Below are positions 16,013-24,463 of a DNA stretch of 64,000 nucleotides, piece by piece. The DNA is taken from NCBI GenBank assembly GCA_046347045.1, contig JAXMGX010000004.1, positions 124,001-188,000 of the forward strand, given 5' to 3'. The stretch is from ZC4RG30 sp046347045. GTDB lineage: Bacteria; Pseudomonadota; Gammaproteobacteria; Steroidobacterales; Steroidobacteraceae. Under the pieces are notes generated by a model that was not told the origin of the DNA, did not search any database, and worked only from the letters and a program-made list of their open reading frames with translations. Both the position numbers and the translations under genes were made by a program. Each line of letters starts with the position of its first letter. The stretch's first letter is position 1.

Positions 16013-18175
16013 TCAGGTCGAGGCCGGACGCGCCTTGAACTGGCGGCGACGGCTGTGCAGGATGAATTCGGTGTAGCCATTGGGCTGTTCGCGGCCCTTG
16101 AAGATGAGCTCGCTGGCCGCCGCAAACGCGACATTGCCGCGCAGGTTGGTGGCCATGGGCAGATACGTGCTGTCGGCCGCGTTCTGCTGGTCGACTACAC
16201 CCGCCATGCGGGCGAGGGTGTCGCGCACCTGTGCCGCTGAACACAGGCCGTGGTGCAGCCAGTTCGCCACGTGCTGGCTCGAGATGCGCAGCGTGGCGCG
16301 ATCTTCCATCAGGCCGATGTCGTGGATGTCGGGTACCTTGGAACAGCCCACGCCGGCGTCGATCCAGCGCACCACATAGCCCAGGATGCCCTGGATGTTG
16401 TTGTCGAGCTCGCGCTGTACCTGGTCGGGCAGCGGCAGGTCGGTGGCCAGCGGCGGCGTGAGCAGGGCATCGGTGCCCGGAGTGGGCTCGCCGGCGAGCT
16501 CGCGCTGGACCGCGGCCACATCGATGCGGTGATAGTGCAGCGCATGCAGCGCGGCGGCAGTGGGTGAGGGCACCCAGGCAGTGTTGGCGCCGGCCAGCGG
16601 ATGCGCGCCCTTGGTGCGCAGCATGTCGGCCATGCGATCGGGCATGGCCCACATGCCCTTGCCGATCTGCGCGCGGCCCGCGAAGCCCATCGCCAGGCCA
16701 ATCTGCACATTGCGCTTTTCGTAGTCGCGGATCCAGGGCTGGGTTTTCACCTCTTCCTTGGGCAGCACGGGGCCGGCTTCCATGCAGGTGTGGATTTCAT
16801 CGCCGGTGCGGTCGAGGAAGCCCGTGTTGATGAACACGATGCGATGGCGCGCAGCAGCGATGCAGGCGGCAAGATTCGCGCTGGTGCGGCGCTCTTCGTC
16901 CATCACGCCCATCTTCACGCTGTGGCGCGGCAGGCCCAGCAGGTCTTCGACGCGATCGAACAGGTCATTCGCCATGGCCACTTCATCGGGGCCATGCATC
17001 TTCGGCTTGACCACGTAGGCGGAACCGGTGCGGCTGTTGCGGCGATGGCGCTTGATGTCGTGCAACGCGATGGTGAGCGTGACGCAGGCATCGAGCAGGT
17101 TTTCATACAGCGGCGCGCCGTCGTACTGCACGCAGTCGGTCTGCATGTGATGGCCGACGTTGCGCACCAGCAGCAGGCTGCGGCCGGGCAGCGTGAGCTC
17201 ACGGCCCACGGGGTCGGTATAGCGGCGATCGTCGTTGAGCCGGCGCACCATGGTGCCGCCGCCCTTGGCGAAGCTGGCCGTGAGCTGGCCGGTCATCAGG
17301 CCGAGCCAATTGCGGTATACATCCACCTTGTCGGCCGCATCCACTGCGGCGACCGAATCCTCGCAGTCCTGGATGGTGGTGATGGCGGCTTCGACGATGA
17401 GGTCGGCGACGCCGGCAGGGTCGCTGCTGCCGATGCGATGGTTGCGGTCGATGCAGATCTCGACATGCAGGCCGTGATTGCGCAGCAGCACCACGCTGGG
17501 CTCGGCGGGCGTGCCCTGCCAACCCACGTAGCGCTCGGGATGCGCGAGGCCGGTCATCGAGCCAGTGTTGAGGTATACGGCCAGCCGGCCGTTCTCGATG
17601 GTGTAGCGCGTGGCATCGGCGTGGCTGCCGCGGGTGAGTGGCGCGATCTCATCGAGCAGCGCGCGGCCATAGGCGATGACGCGCGCGCCGCGTGCGGCGT
17701 CGTAGCCCGTGGCATTGGCGTCGACTGGCAGGATGGCATCGGTGCCATACAGCGCGTCGTACAGGCTGACCCAGCGCGCATTGGCGGCATTGAGCGCATA
17801 ACGCGCATTGCTCACGGGCACCACGAGCTGCGGACCGGCGACGGTGGCGATTTCCGGATCGACGTTGGCCGTGTCGATGGTGACGCCGGCGGGTTCGTCG
17901 ACCAGATAGCCGATGTCGCGCAGGAAGGCCGTGTGCGAGACCACGTCGAAGGCCCGACCCTTGTGTTCGCGCCACCAGGCGTCGATGCTGGCCTGCAGAT
18001 CGTCGCGGCGCGCCAGCAGCGTGCGGTGGCGGGGCGTGAATTCCTCGGCGATGGCCTCGAGGCCGCTCCAGAACTGCTGGGGAGTGATCCCCGTGCCGGG
18101 CAGCGCCTCCTTCTCGACGAAGGCATGCAGGGCGGCGGCGATCTTCAGCCTGCCCACGGCAACGGTTTCACTCAC
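16013..18175 (-). CDS. glcB: Malate synthase G
   Basis: A 720-residue malate synthase that condenses glyoxylate with acetyl-CoA to malate, letting the cell use glycolate or C2 compounds. Length matches the G isoform (about 720) rather than A (about 530). Visible features are the TIM-barrel segment AAITTIQDCEDSVAAVD, VVKPKMHGPDEVAM, the region GFLDRTGDEIHTCMEAG with acidic Mg ligands, MGFAGRAQIGKGMWAMPD and, near the C-terminus, KVPDIHDIGLMEDRATLRIS. The start is taken as GTG at 18175, with a GGGGTGG sequence upstream; an ATG at 18211 would add 12 residues. It is co-transcribed with glcG and divergent from the benzoylformate-decarboxylase-like gene. Confidence 0.96.
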   Translation of the reverse strand: MSETVAVGRLKIAAALHAFVEKEALPGTGITPQQFWSGLEAIAEEFTPRHRTLLARRDDLQASIDAWWREHKGRAFDVVSHTAFLRDIGYLVDEPAGVTIDTANVDPEIATVAGPQLVVPVSNARYALNAANARWVSLYDALYGTDAILPVDANATGYDAARGARVIAYGRALLDEIAPLTRGSHADATRYTIENGRLAVYLNTGSMTGLAHPERYVGWQGTPAEPSVVLLRNHGLHVEICIDRNHRIGSSDPAGVADLIVEAAITTIQDCEDSVAAVDAADKVDVYRNWLGLMTGQLTASFAKGGGTMVRRLNDDRRYTDPVGRELTLPGRSLLLVRNVGHHMQTDCVQYDGAPLYENLLDACVTLTIALHDIKRHRRNSRTGSAYVVKPKMHGPDEVAMANDLFDRVEDLLGLPRHSVKMGVMDEERRTSANLAACIAAARHRIVFINTGFLDRTGDEIHTCMEAGPVLPKEEVKTQPWIRDYEKRNVQIGLAMGFAGRAQIGKGMWAMPDRMADMLRTKGAHPLAGANTAWVPSPTAAALHALHYHRIDVAAVQRELAGEPTPGTDALLTPPLATDLPLPDQVQRELDNNIQGILGYVVRWIDAGVGCSKVPDIHDIGLMEDRATLRISSQHVANWLHHGLCSAAQVRDTLARMAGVVDQQNAADSTYLPMATNLRGNVAFAAASELIFKGREQPNGYTEFILHSRRRQFKARPAST

Positions 18176-18241
18176 AGCACGTCCACCCCAAAAGTCATAG
18201 ACTCCCCGCATTCTATCCAATCGGGATTGGCGGGGGCCAAC

Positions 18242-19813
18242 ATGGCGACTGTTAGGGAAGTGACCTTCGATCTGCTGCGGCAACTTGGAATGCGCCGCAT
18301 ATTCGGCAACCCCGGATCCACCGAATTGACCATGTTCAAGGGATTTCCCGCGGACTTTTCATATGTCCTGGGCCTGCAGGAATCGGTGGTAGTGGGCATG
18401 GCCGATGGCTACGCCCAGGCCACGCGCAATGCGGCGCTGGTGAATCTGCACTCCGCGGTGGGCGTGGGACACGCCATGGGCAATATATTCACTGCCTACC
18501 GCAACCGCACACCGCTGGTGATCACGGCCGGACAGCAGTCGCGCTCGCTGCTGCAGATGGAACCGTTCCTGTTCTCGACGCAGCCCACCGAACTGCCCAA
18601 GCCCTATGTGAAATGGAGCTGCGAGCCCGCGCGGCCCGAAGATGTGCCGGCGGCCATCGCGCGCGCGTACTACCTGGCCATGACGCCGCCCTGCGGTCCC
18701 ACCTTCGTGTCGGTGCCCATCGATGACTGGGATGCATCCGCCGAACCGCTGGCGGCGCGGCAGGTGTCGCGGCGCATCGCGCCGGATGCGCTGGCGCTGC
18801 AGCCATTGGCCGAGGCACTGGGGCAGAGCCAGCGGCCGGTGTTCGTCGTGGGTGGCGCGGTGGATCGCGATGGCGCATGGGATGCACTGGTGGCGCTGGC
18901 CGAGAAACATGGCGCGGTGGTGTGGGCAAGCCCGCTGATCGGACGCTGCTCCTTCCCCGAGGACCATCGCTTGTTTGCGGGCCAGTTGCCGGCGTTCCGC
19001 GAGGAGATCTGCACGCGGCTGAAGGGGCATGACCTGGTGGTGGCCATCGGCGCGCCCATCTTCACGTATCACGCCGAAGGACATGGTCCGTACCTGCCGT
19101 CAGGCATCAAGGCCTTTCAACTCACCGAGGACCCGGACTGGGCGGCCAGTGCGCTGGCCGGCGATTCCATCGTGGGCAGCGTGGGGCTTGCAGTGGAGGC
19201 ATTGCTGCGCGCACCGCGGCAGGGTGGTCCTGCGGCGCAAGCGGGCAGGGGGCCGGCCACGCCGCTCACGCTGACCGATCCGCTTACCGATGCGATGCTG
19301 GTGCAGACGCTGCAGGATCTGCGGCCCGTGGATTCCATCATCGTCGAGGAGGCGCCCAGCACGCGCTCCGCGACGCAGCGCTATCTGCCGATCTCGCGAC
19401 CTGAATCCTTCTTCACCTGCGCCAGCGGCGGACTGGGACATTCCATGCCCGCGGCCGTGGGTGTGGCGCTGGGCATGGGCGATCGCAAGTCGGCGCGCAA
19501 GGTGATCGCGATGATCGGTGACGGGTCGGCCATGTATGCCGTGCAGTCGTTGTGGAGCGCGGCGCAGTTGCGGCTGCCGATCACCTTCGTGATCGTCAAC
19601 AACTCGCGCTATCAGGCGCTGCATCACTTCTCGCAGCGCTTCGGCATCACCGCGCCGGTGGGCACCGACCTGCCGGGCATCGATTTCGTGGGGCTGGCGA
19701 AGGCGCAGGGCTGCGAGGGTGTGCGCGTCACGCGCGCTGCGGACCTGGCGCCGGCGTTGAAGTCGGCGTTCGCGGCCGCGGCGCCGACGCTGGTGGAGGT
19801 GGTTGTCGGCTGA
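18242..19813 (+). CDS. mdlC: Benzoylformate-decarboxylase-like thiamine diphosphate enzyme
   Basis: A 523-residue ThDP-dependent decarboxylase, close in length to the 528-residue Pseudomonas enzyme. Features of benzoylformate decarboxylase are retained: GNPGSTELTMF with the active-site Ser, the cofactor-activating Glu in LGLQESVVVG, the active-site His in LVNLHSAVGVGHAMG and the second His in IGAPIFTYHAEG. The cofactor motif is GDGSAMYAVQSLWSAAQLRLPITFVIVNN in the C-terminal domain (start GDGSAMY, end VNN). It would turn benzoylformate or a related 2-keto acid into an aldehyde and CO2. There is no mandelate racemase or benzaldehyde dehydrogenase here, so the true substrate may be another 2-keto acid. 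Confidence 0.82.
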   Translation: MATVREVTFDLLRQLGMRRIFGNPGSTELTMFKGFPADFSYVLGLQESVVVGMADGYAQATRNAALVNLHSAVGVGHAMGNIFTAYRNRTPLVITAGQQSRSLLQMEPFLFSTQPTELPKPYVKWSCEPARPEDVPAAIARAYYLAMTPPCGPTFVSVPIDDWDASAEPLAARQVSRRIAPDALALQPLAEALGQSQRPVFVVGGAVDRDGAWDALVALAEKHGAVVWASPLIGRCSFPEDHRLFAGQLPAFREEICTRLKGHDLVVAIGAPIFTYHAEGHGPYLPSGIKAFQLTEDPDWAASALAGDSIVGSVGLAVEALLRAPRQGGPAAQAGRGPATPLTLTDPLTDAMLVQTLQDLRPVDSIIVEEAPSTRSATQRYLPISRPESFFTCASGGLGHSMPAAVGVALGMGDRKSARKVIAMIGDGSAMYAVQSLWSAAQLRLPITFVIVNNSRYQALHHFSQRFGITAPVGTDLPGIDFVGLAKAQGCEGVRVTRAADLAPALKSAFAAAAPTLVEVVVG

Positions 19814-19822
19814 CAACCACCT
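19797..19822 (+). terminator. Perfect 11-bp stem-loop across the mdlC-like stop codon
   Basis: AGGTGGTTGTC (19797-19807) and GACAACCACCT (19812-19822) pair without mismatch around GGCT, and the TGA stop lies at the loop/right-arm junction. No U-tract follows. It is the stronger of two hairpins between this gene and the convergent ThDP gene. Confidence 0.55.
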
Positions 19823-19845
19823 GGCCGCCTTACTTGCCTCCGGGA

Positions 19846-19865
19846 ACCACGCCGAGCAGCGTGGT
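19846..19865. terminator. Second hairpin between convergent ThDP genes
   Basis: ACCACGC (19846-19852) pairs with GCGTGGT (19859-19865), loop CGAGCA. It lies 12 bp beyond the stop of the minus-strand gene and may insulate the convergent pair. Confidence 0.4.
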
Positions 19866-19876
19866 GCGGCGTCCGA

Positions 19877-21529
19877 CTACTTACCCGCTGGCAACCAGGG
19901 CCGACTGACTTCGGTCTCCTGCTCGGTGATGAACTCGAGCAGCACGGGCACGCCCTTCTGGGTCTGCTCGATGCCGCGCTTGATGGCCGGCACGATGTCC
20001 TCGACCTTCGTCACGCGCTCACCGTAGCCGCCGAAGGCGCGCGCCATCGCGGCGTAGTCGCCGGAGATGTCGGTGGCGCGGAACTTCTGCGTGGCGTTCG
20101 GCATGATGGGCAGCTCGATGGCCATCGTGAAGTTGTTGAGCAGGATGCTCATGATGGGCAGCTTGTCGCGCACCGCGGTTTCGAAGTCCATGCCGGTGAA
20201 GCCGATGGCCGCGTCGCCCCACACGTTGATGCACAGCTTGTCGGGGTGCACCAGCTTCGCGCCCATGGCCAGCGGCAGGCCGAAGCCCAGCTGCGTGGTC
20301 TTGCCCCAGCCGATGTAGGACAGCGGCGTGGTGGACTTCCAGAACGGCACCAGCTGGTCGCGCGGGCTGCCGGCGTCGTGCGTGATGATGGTGTTGTCGA
20401 TGTCCACGGTCTTCTGCAGGTCGTGCAGCACGCGGTAGGGCGACAGCGGGCTCTTGTCGCTCGTGATCTTGGGCAGCCAGAGCTTGATCCACTCGGCCTC
20501 GACGGCCTTGATCTTCTGCGCCACCTGCGTGGCGTCGCGGTTGGCGGTGATGGTCTTGCGCAGCTCGGCGATCAACGCCTTGAGGACCAGCTTCGCATCG
20601 CCCACCAGGCCCACGTCCGAACGCACGGTCTTGTTGAAATCCACCGGGTCGATGGTGGAGTGGATGTAGCGCTTGCCCGGGCCCTGCGGGAACTGGATGG
20701 CAAAGCTGCTCTCGGTGAACGAACAGCCGATGCCGAAGATGACGTCGGCCTCGGAGATGAATTTCCAAACCTGGCCGTTGATGCCGTGACCGCCCGAACC
20801 CAGTGACAGCGGGTGGCGCTCGTTGAAGGCGCTCTTGCCGGGCAGCGAGGTGGATACCGGTGCGCCCAGCAGTTCGGCCAGTTCCTGCAGCTCGGCATAG
20901 GCGGCGGCCCAGTGCACGCCCTGGCCGGCGTGGATGACCAGATTCTTCGCCTCGGCGATGATCTTCGCGGCCTTCACCACTGCTTCCGGATCGGGCGCGG
21001 CCTTGGTCTTGTAGACCGGCGTGTAGTTCAGCGGCTCCGGCACTTCATCGTCGAAGGCATCGAAGGGCACTTCGACCACCACCGGCTGCGGGCGGCCATT
21101 GCGAAGCTGCGTGAAGGCGCGACGCATCACATGCGGCGTTTCGGCACCGAGCAGGATGGGCTCGTTGTGCTTGGCGATGCCGCGCATCTGGATCGTGGAG
21201 TTGTAGTTGTAGGGCAGGTACATGTTCTTGCGCGCGTAGCCCTGCGGCACCACCAGGATGGGCACCGAATCGGCATAGGCCTGGGCCACGCCGCCGTAGG
21301 CGTTTTCGGCGCCGGGGCCGTGCTGCATGCAGAAGGCGCCGATGATCTCGCCGCGGGTGAGGCGCGACACCGCGTCGGCCATGTGCAGGCCGGTGCGCTC
21401 CTGGCGGACGATGATCGTGCGGATGTCCTTCTTGGCCGCCGCATCCAGCAGGGCGTTGCGGGGGTACCCGAACAGGTACTTCACGCCTTCGCGCTTCAGG
21501 ATCTCGGCCATTGCGTCGCTGGTCTTCAC
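19877..21529 (-). CDS. Acetolactate-synthase-like thiamine diphosphate enzyme
   Basis: A 550-residue ThDP enzyme with the three-domain layout of the acetolactate synthase/glyoxylate carboligase group. The activating Glu is in IVRQERTGLHMADAVSRL; the cofactor motif runs from GDAAIGFTGMDFETAV to LLNN. The usual N-terminal FGYPGG is here FGYPRN, replacing the Gly pair that contacts substrate or cofactor in true acetolactate synthases. There is no regulatory subunit gene beside it, so a biosynthetic IlvB role is unlikely. The closest general label is a thiamine-requiring carboligase or decarboxylase of unknown substrate. It converges on the benzoylformate-decarboxylase-like gene 64 bp away. Confidence 0.75.
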   Translation of the reverse strand: MKTSDAMAEILKREGVKYLFGYPRNALLDAAAKKDIRTIIVRQERTGLHMADAVSRLTRGEIIGAFCMQHGPGAENAYGGVAQAYADSVPILVVPQGYARKNMYLPYNYNSTIQMRGIAKHNEPILLGAETPHVMRRAFTQLRNGRPQPVVVEVPFDAFDDEVPEPLNYTPVYKTKAAPDPEAVVKAAKIIAEAKNLVIHAGQGVHWAAAYAELQELAELLGAPVSTSLPGKSAFNERHPLSLGSGGHGINGQVWKFISEADVIFGIGCSFTESSFAIQFPQGPGKRYIHSTIDPVDFNKTVRSDVGLVGDAKLVLKALIAELRKTITANRDATQVAQKIKAVEAEWIKLWLPKITSDKSPLSPYRVLHDLQKTVDIDNTIITHDAGSPRDQLVPFWKSTTPLSYIGWGKTTQLGFGLPLAMGAKLVHPDKLCINVWGDAAIGFTGMDFETAVRDKLPIMSILLNNFTMAIELPIMPNATQKFRATDISGDYAAMARAFGGYGERVTKVEDIVPAIKRGIEQTQKGVPVLLEFITEQETEVSRPWLPAGK

Positions 21530-21695
21530 TTTGCGGGTACTCCGGTGCGGCAGTCGCTACACTTGGCGATCTGCATTCAGGGGCTGTCGGGGGGCGGATT
21601 CTACCCAATCCGGGAACCACCGGCGCCCGACCCGGGTCGATGATGAGGGTACTGACCAGGGCAGTGTTTTGGGCAATTCGGGGAGAGCTACGAGG

Positions 21696-22424
21696 ATGGT
21701 CGAGAAGAGACGAGTCTGGGATCTGCCGCTACGCATGTTCCACTGGCTGCTGGTGCTGAACATCGCGGCGTCGTGGTACACGGCCGAGAATGGCGAGGAA
21801 TACCTGAACGTGGGTGACCGTGCGTTCGCCTACATCGAGATTCATTTCTTCCTGGGATACCTGGCGCTGGCGCTGGTGGCGTTCCGCATCATCTGGGGCT
21901 TCGTCGGTCCGAAGCACGCCCGGTTCTCGAGCTTCCTCGCCGGGCCGAAGAAGTTCTTCGGTTACGCCGGCACCGTGCTGCGCCGCGACGCCAAGCCTTC
22001 CATCGGCCACAATCCGCTGGGTGGCTGGATGGTGGCGCTGATGCTGGCGATGATCGGTTCGCAGGCCTTCACGGGCCTGTTCATGATCGACAGCTCCGAC
22101 ATCTACCCGGCCATCTACCATGGTGCCGTCAGCAGCGACCTGGGCAGCATCTTCGGCCGCTTCCACCACATCAACTTCGACGTGCTGCTGTGGGTGATCT
22201 CGCTGCATGTGCTGGCCATCGTGTTCTACGCGGTCTACAAGCGGCAGAACCTGGTGCATCCCATGGTCACCGGCAAGAAGCTGGCGAGCATGGTGCCCGA
22301 GCACGAAGCCATCGCCAGCTCGCAACTGCTGAAGGCGCTGATCGTGGCGCTGATATGCGCGGGCGGAATCTACGCGATGATCAAGCTGGCGCCGCCGCCG
22401 GCGGCAGTCGAAGAGTACTACTGA
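21696..22424 (+). CDS. Cytochrome b561-type membrane protein
   Basis: A 242-residue di-heme cytochrome b of the Ni/Fe-hydrogenase/b561 group. It begins VWDLPLRMFHWLLVLNI, with the His of MFHW as a heme ligand, and has further ligands in EIHFFLGYLALALVAFR and ISLHVLAIVFYAV. Four core helices plus a fifth C-terminal helix (LIVALICAGGIYAMI) are predicted. GAGG lies just before the ATG at 21696. Such proteins pass electrons between the quinone pool and a soluble cytochrome; the convergent gene encodes a cytochrome c', a likely partner since the two types are often found together. A PAAVEEYY tail ends the protein. Confidence 0.85.
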   Translation: MVEKRRVWDLPLRMFHWLLVLNIAASWYTAENGEEYLNVGDRAFAYIEIHFFLGYLALALVAFRIIWGFVGPKHARFSSFLAGPKKFFGYAGTVLRRDAKPSIGHNPLGGWMVALMLAMIGSQAFTGLFMIDSSDIYPAIYHGAVSSDLGSIFGRFHHINFDVLLWVISLHVLAIVFYAVYKRQNLVHPMVTGKKLASMVPEHEAIASSQLLKALIVALICAGGIYAMIKLAPPPAAVEEYY

Positions 22425-22474
22425 GTTGCAGCGTCCCCGGGTCGTGCCCGGGGGCAGCAACCAGCCGCAATGAA

Positions 22475-22513
22475 AAAGGCCGGAAGGATCGCTCCTTCCG
22501 GCCTTTGCTTTTT
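22475..22513. terminator. Bidirectional rho-independent terminator
   Basis: Perfect 14-bp stem AAAGGCCGGAAGGA (22475-22488) / TCCTTCCGGCCTTT (22493-22506) with a TCGC tetraloop, flanked by an A run on the left (AAAAA at 22473-22477) and a T run on the right (TTTTT at 22509-22513). It should stop transcription in both directions between the convergent cytochrome genes. Confidence 0.92.
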
Positions 22514-22533
22514 CCGCGCTTGCGGAAGATGTC

Positions 22534-23028
22534 TTACTGCTTGACGCGGTAGTTATCGTGGCAGCCGCCGCAGCCCTTGGGGCCCAGATCCTGGGCGGCC
22601 TTCTTCATGGCGTCCTTGTCGCCGGTCTTCGCGGCCGCAGCCAGCGCGCCCGCGTAGTTGGCCATGGCGTCGGCCTTGGCCTTGAAGTCAGCCGAGCCGG
22701 TCCAGATGCCATCCAGTGCCGCGGTCTTGATGTCCTTGAACTGGCGGGTGTCCAGCGCGAACAGTTCCGGGATCATGCCGGCCAGCGTCTGCATGCGTTC
22801 GGCATTGCGCGCCACCACCGCGGCATCCAGCTCGCGCGTGTTACGCAGCAGCATGGCGGTGATCGGACCGTTCTGGTTGGCCAGCAGCTTGAACAGGCCC
22901 TGGCGCGTTTCAATGGCGGACTTGGCCTGGGCTTCGGGGCTGGGCGGACCGCCTGCACCCTGCGACAGGGCAACGGCCGAAACCGTCGCCAGAGCGGCCA
23001 TCACGCCAATTCGATAGAAACCTTTCAT
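22534..23028 (-). CDS. Cytochrome c' (class II cytochrome c)
   Basis: A 164-residue periplasmic cytochrome with a cleavable signal (IGVMAALATVSAVALSQG) and the single heme site CGGCH at residues 153-157, ten residues from the C-terminus, as expected for a class II four-helix-bundle cytochrome c. The helical body has the usual RQGLFKLLANQNGPI and AALAAAAKTGDKDAMKKAAQ segments. Cytochromes c' can bind NO or CO and others shuttle electrons. The convergent cytochrome b561 gene is the natural redox partner, and the shared terminator separates them. Confidence 0.92.
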   Translation of the reverse strand: MKGFYRIGVMAALATVSAVALSQGAGGPPSPEAQAKSAIETRQGLFKLLANQNGPITAMLLRNTRELDAAVVARNAERMQTLAGMIPELFALDTRQFKDIKTAALDGIWTGSADFKAKADAMANYAGALAAAAKTGDKDAMKKAAQDLGPKGCGGCHDNYRVKQ

Positions 23029-23160
23029 TGTCGACCCCCGAATGTGAATAGGTAAAACCCCGGAAACCGGTCGGCCGAGTCTATCAGAAGCATTTGCAAC
23101 CGCGAGAGTGGGGGCGCGCCGGCGCTTTCGGGAACCGAAGACTGCTGCTGCAGTGTTCCC

Positions 23161-23589
23161 TCAGGCCGAGCGGCCCAGTACGGATGCGGTGGCGATCAGC
23201 TCTTCCAGCAATGCCATCGACACCTTGCCGGACACCGTGAAGGGGTTCAGTTCCGGCTTCTCGGCATACTTCAGCAGCAGCGAGGGGTTGATCTTCTCGA
23301 TGTTGACCTGACCCATGCTCCAGCCGCCGAAGCGCCGTTCGCCGATCTCCTCGAAACTCAGCAGGCGCACGGCTTCATGGCGCGCGTCGCGCACGATGGC
23401 GTTGAAGGTGTCGCAGACGTCGTCGCGGCCGCCCTCCAGCACCTGCAGGAAGATCTCGTCGCTGTAGCACAGCACGCCGGTGATGCCGCGGCGCGGATTG
23501 TTGCGCTGGCATTCCAGCAGGATGGCAGCCACCGTCTTCGCGTTGAGCGGCTTGGCGGCGCGACTGGCGTAGAGCAGGCGGACCAGCAT
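23161..23589 (-). CDS. Short BLUF-domain blue-light photoreceptor
   Basis: A 142-residue protein consisting of a single BLUF (FAD-binding) domain and a short helical C-terminal cap (about residues 100-142). The photochemically essential residues are all present: Tyr7 in LLYASR, Asn31 in NNPRRGITG, Gln49 in IFLQVLEGG, Trp90 and Met92 in GGWSMG. These five align with the well-studied AppA positions at a constant offset of 14, so the photocycle should be intact. There is no output domain, as in PixD-type proteins, so it must signal by protein contact. It starts 7 bp after the GTP cyclohydrolase I stop and is almost certainly co-transcribed with it. Confidence 0.93.
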   Translation of the reverse strand: MLVRLLYASRAAKPLNAKTVAAILLECQRNNPRRGITGVLCYSDEIFLQVLEGGRDDVCDTFNAIVRDARHEAVRLLSFEEIGERRFGGWSMGQVNIEKINPSLLLKYAEKPELNPFTVSGKVSMALLEELIATASVLGRSA

Positions 23590-23596
23590 GGCGACC

Positions 23597-24307
23597 TCAG
23601 TTCTTCAGCTTGATGAGTGACAGGAACTCGCGGCGCAGTGTGTGGTCCTTGAGGAAGGAACCACGCATCACGCTGTTGATCATCTTGGCGTCGTCGTCCT
23701 TCACGCCGCGCCAGTGCATGCAGTAGTGGTCGGCTTCCATCACCAGCGCGAGGCCGTCGGGGTTCACCTTGGTCATGAGCTGCTCGGCGATCTGCGTGAT
23801 GGCCTCTTCCTGGATCTGCGGGCGCGTCATCACCCAGTCGGCGAGCCGCACGTACTTCGACAGGCCGATGAGGTTCGAATGTTCGTTCGGCATCAGTCCG
23901 ATCCACAGCCGGCCGATGATGGGGCAGAAGTGATGGCTGCAGGTGCTGCGCACCTTCACCGGGCCCACGATCATCAATTCGTTCAGGCGTTCGGCGTTGG
24001 GAAATTCGGTGACGGTGGGCGCTGCGAAATAGCGACCGCGGAACACCTCGGTGACATACATCTTCGCGACGCGGCGCGCGGTTTCCTGCGTGTTGTGATC
24101 GCTCTTGGTATCGATGACCAGCGACTCGAGCACGCCCTGCATCCTTACAGCGACTTCATCGATCAGCTCGTCGACTTCGCCGGATTCGATGACATCGGCA
24201 ATGTTGTCATTGGCATGGAACCGGCGTCCTTGTCGCTGCAACCGGCGACGGATCCGCTCGGAGACCGGGCCGGTCGCGGTGTCCCGCGTTGCCTTGTGCT
24301 TCTTCAT
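23597..24307 (-). CDS. folE: GTP cyclohydrolase I
   Basis: A 236-residue enzyme converting GTP to 7,8-dihydroneopterin triphosphate, the first step of tetrahydrofolate and pterin synthesis. The zinc site is seen in RSTCSHHFCPIIGRLWIG (Cys and His) and in EADHYCMHWRGV (second Cys). IDTKSDHNTQETARRVAKMY contains the TP-R substrate region. The N-terminal 30 residues are basic and longer than in E. coli FolE. The ATG at 24307 has no strong Shine-Dalgarno. The BLUF photoreceptor gene follows after 7 bp, which is the notable feature of this locus. Confidence 0.95.
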   Translation of the reverse strand: MKKHKATRDTATGPVSERIRRRLQRQGRRFHANDNIADVIESGEVDELIDEVAVRMQGVLESLVIDTKSDHNTQETARRVAKMYVTEVFRGRYFAAPTVTEFPNAERLNELMIVGPVKVRSTCSHHFCPIIGRLWIGLMPNEHSNLIGLSKYVRLADWVMTRPQIQEEAITQIAEQLMTKVNPDGLALVMEADHYCMHWRGVKDDDAKMINSVMRGSFLKDHTLRREFLSLIKLKN

Positions 24308-24463
24308 CCGCGCAGAGTTTATCCAAACCCGCAGTGCATCGCAGACGTGGCGTTGACGCGACTTAAGTTGCCTGTTTTTCGCCAGTCGGCGGCAGCAACG
24401 GCACGGCGAGGCGCTGTGGTACGCTTGCTCATCCCCAACGGTTACCCAAAGAGGTCCATACCC

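Noticed and set aside
16601..18241. Long in-frame extension upstream of the benzoylformate-decarboxylase-like gene
   Set aside because: It lies opposite malate synthase G and reads as a shadow; the family start MATVREVTFDLL is at 18242.
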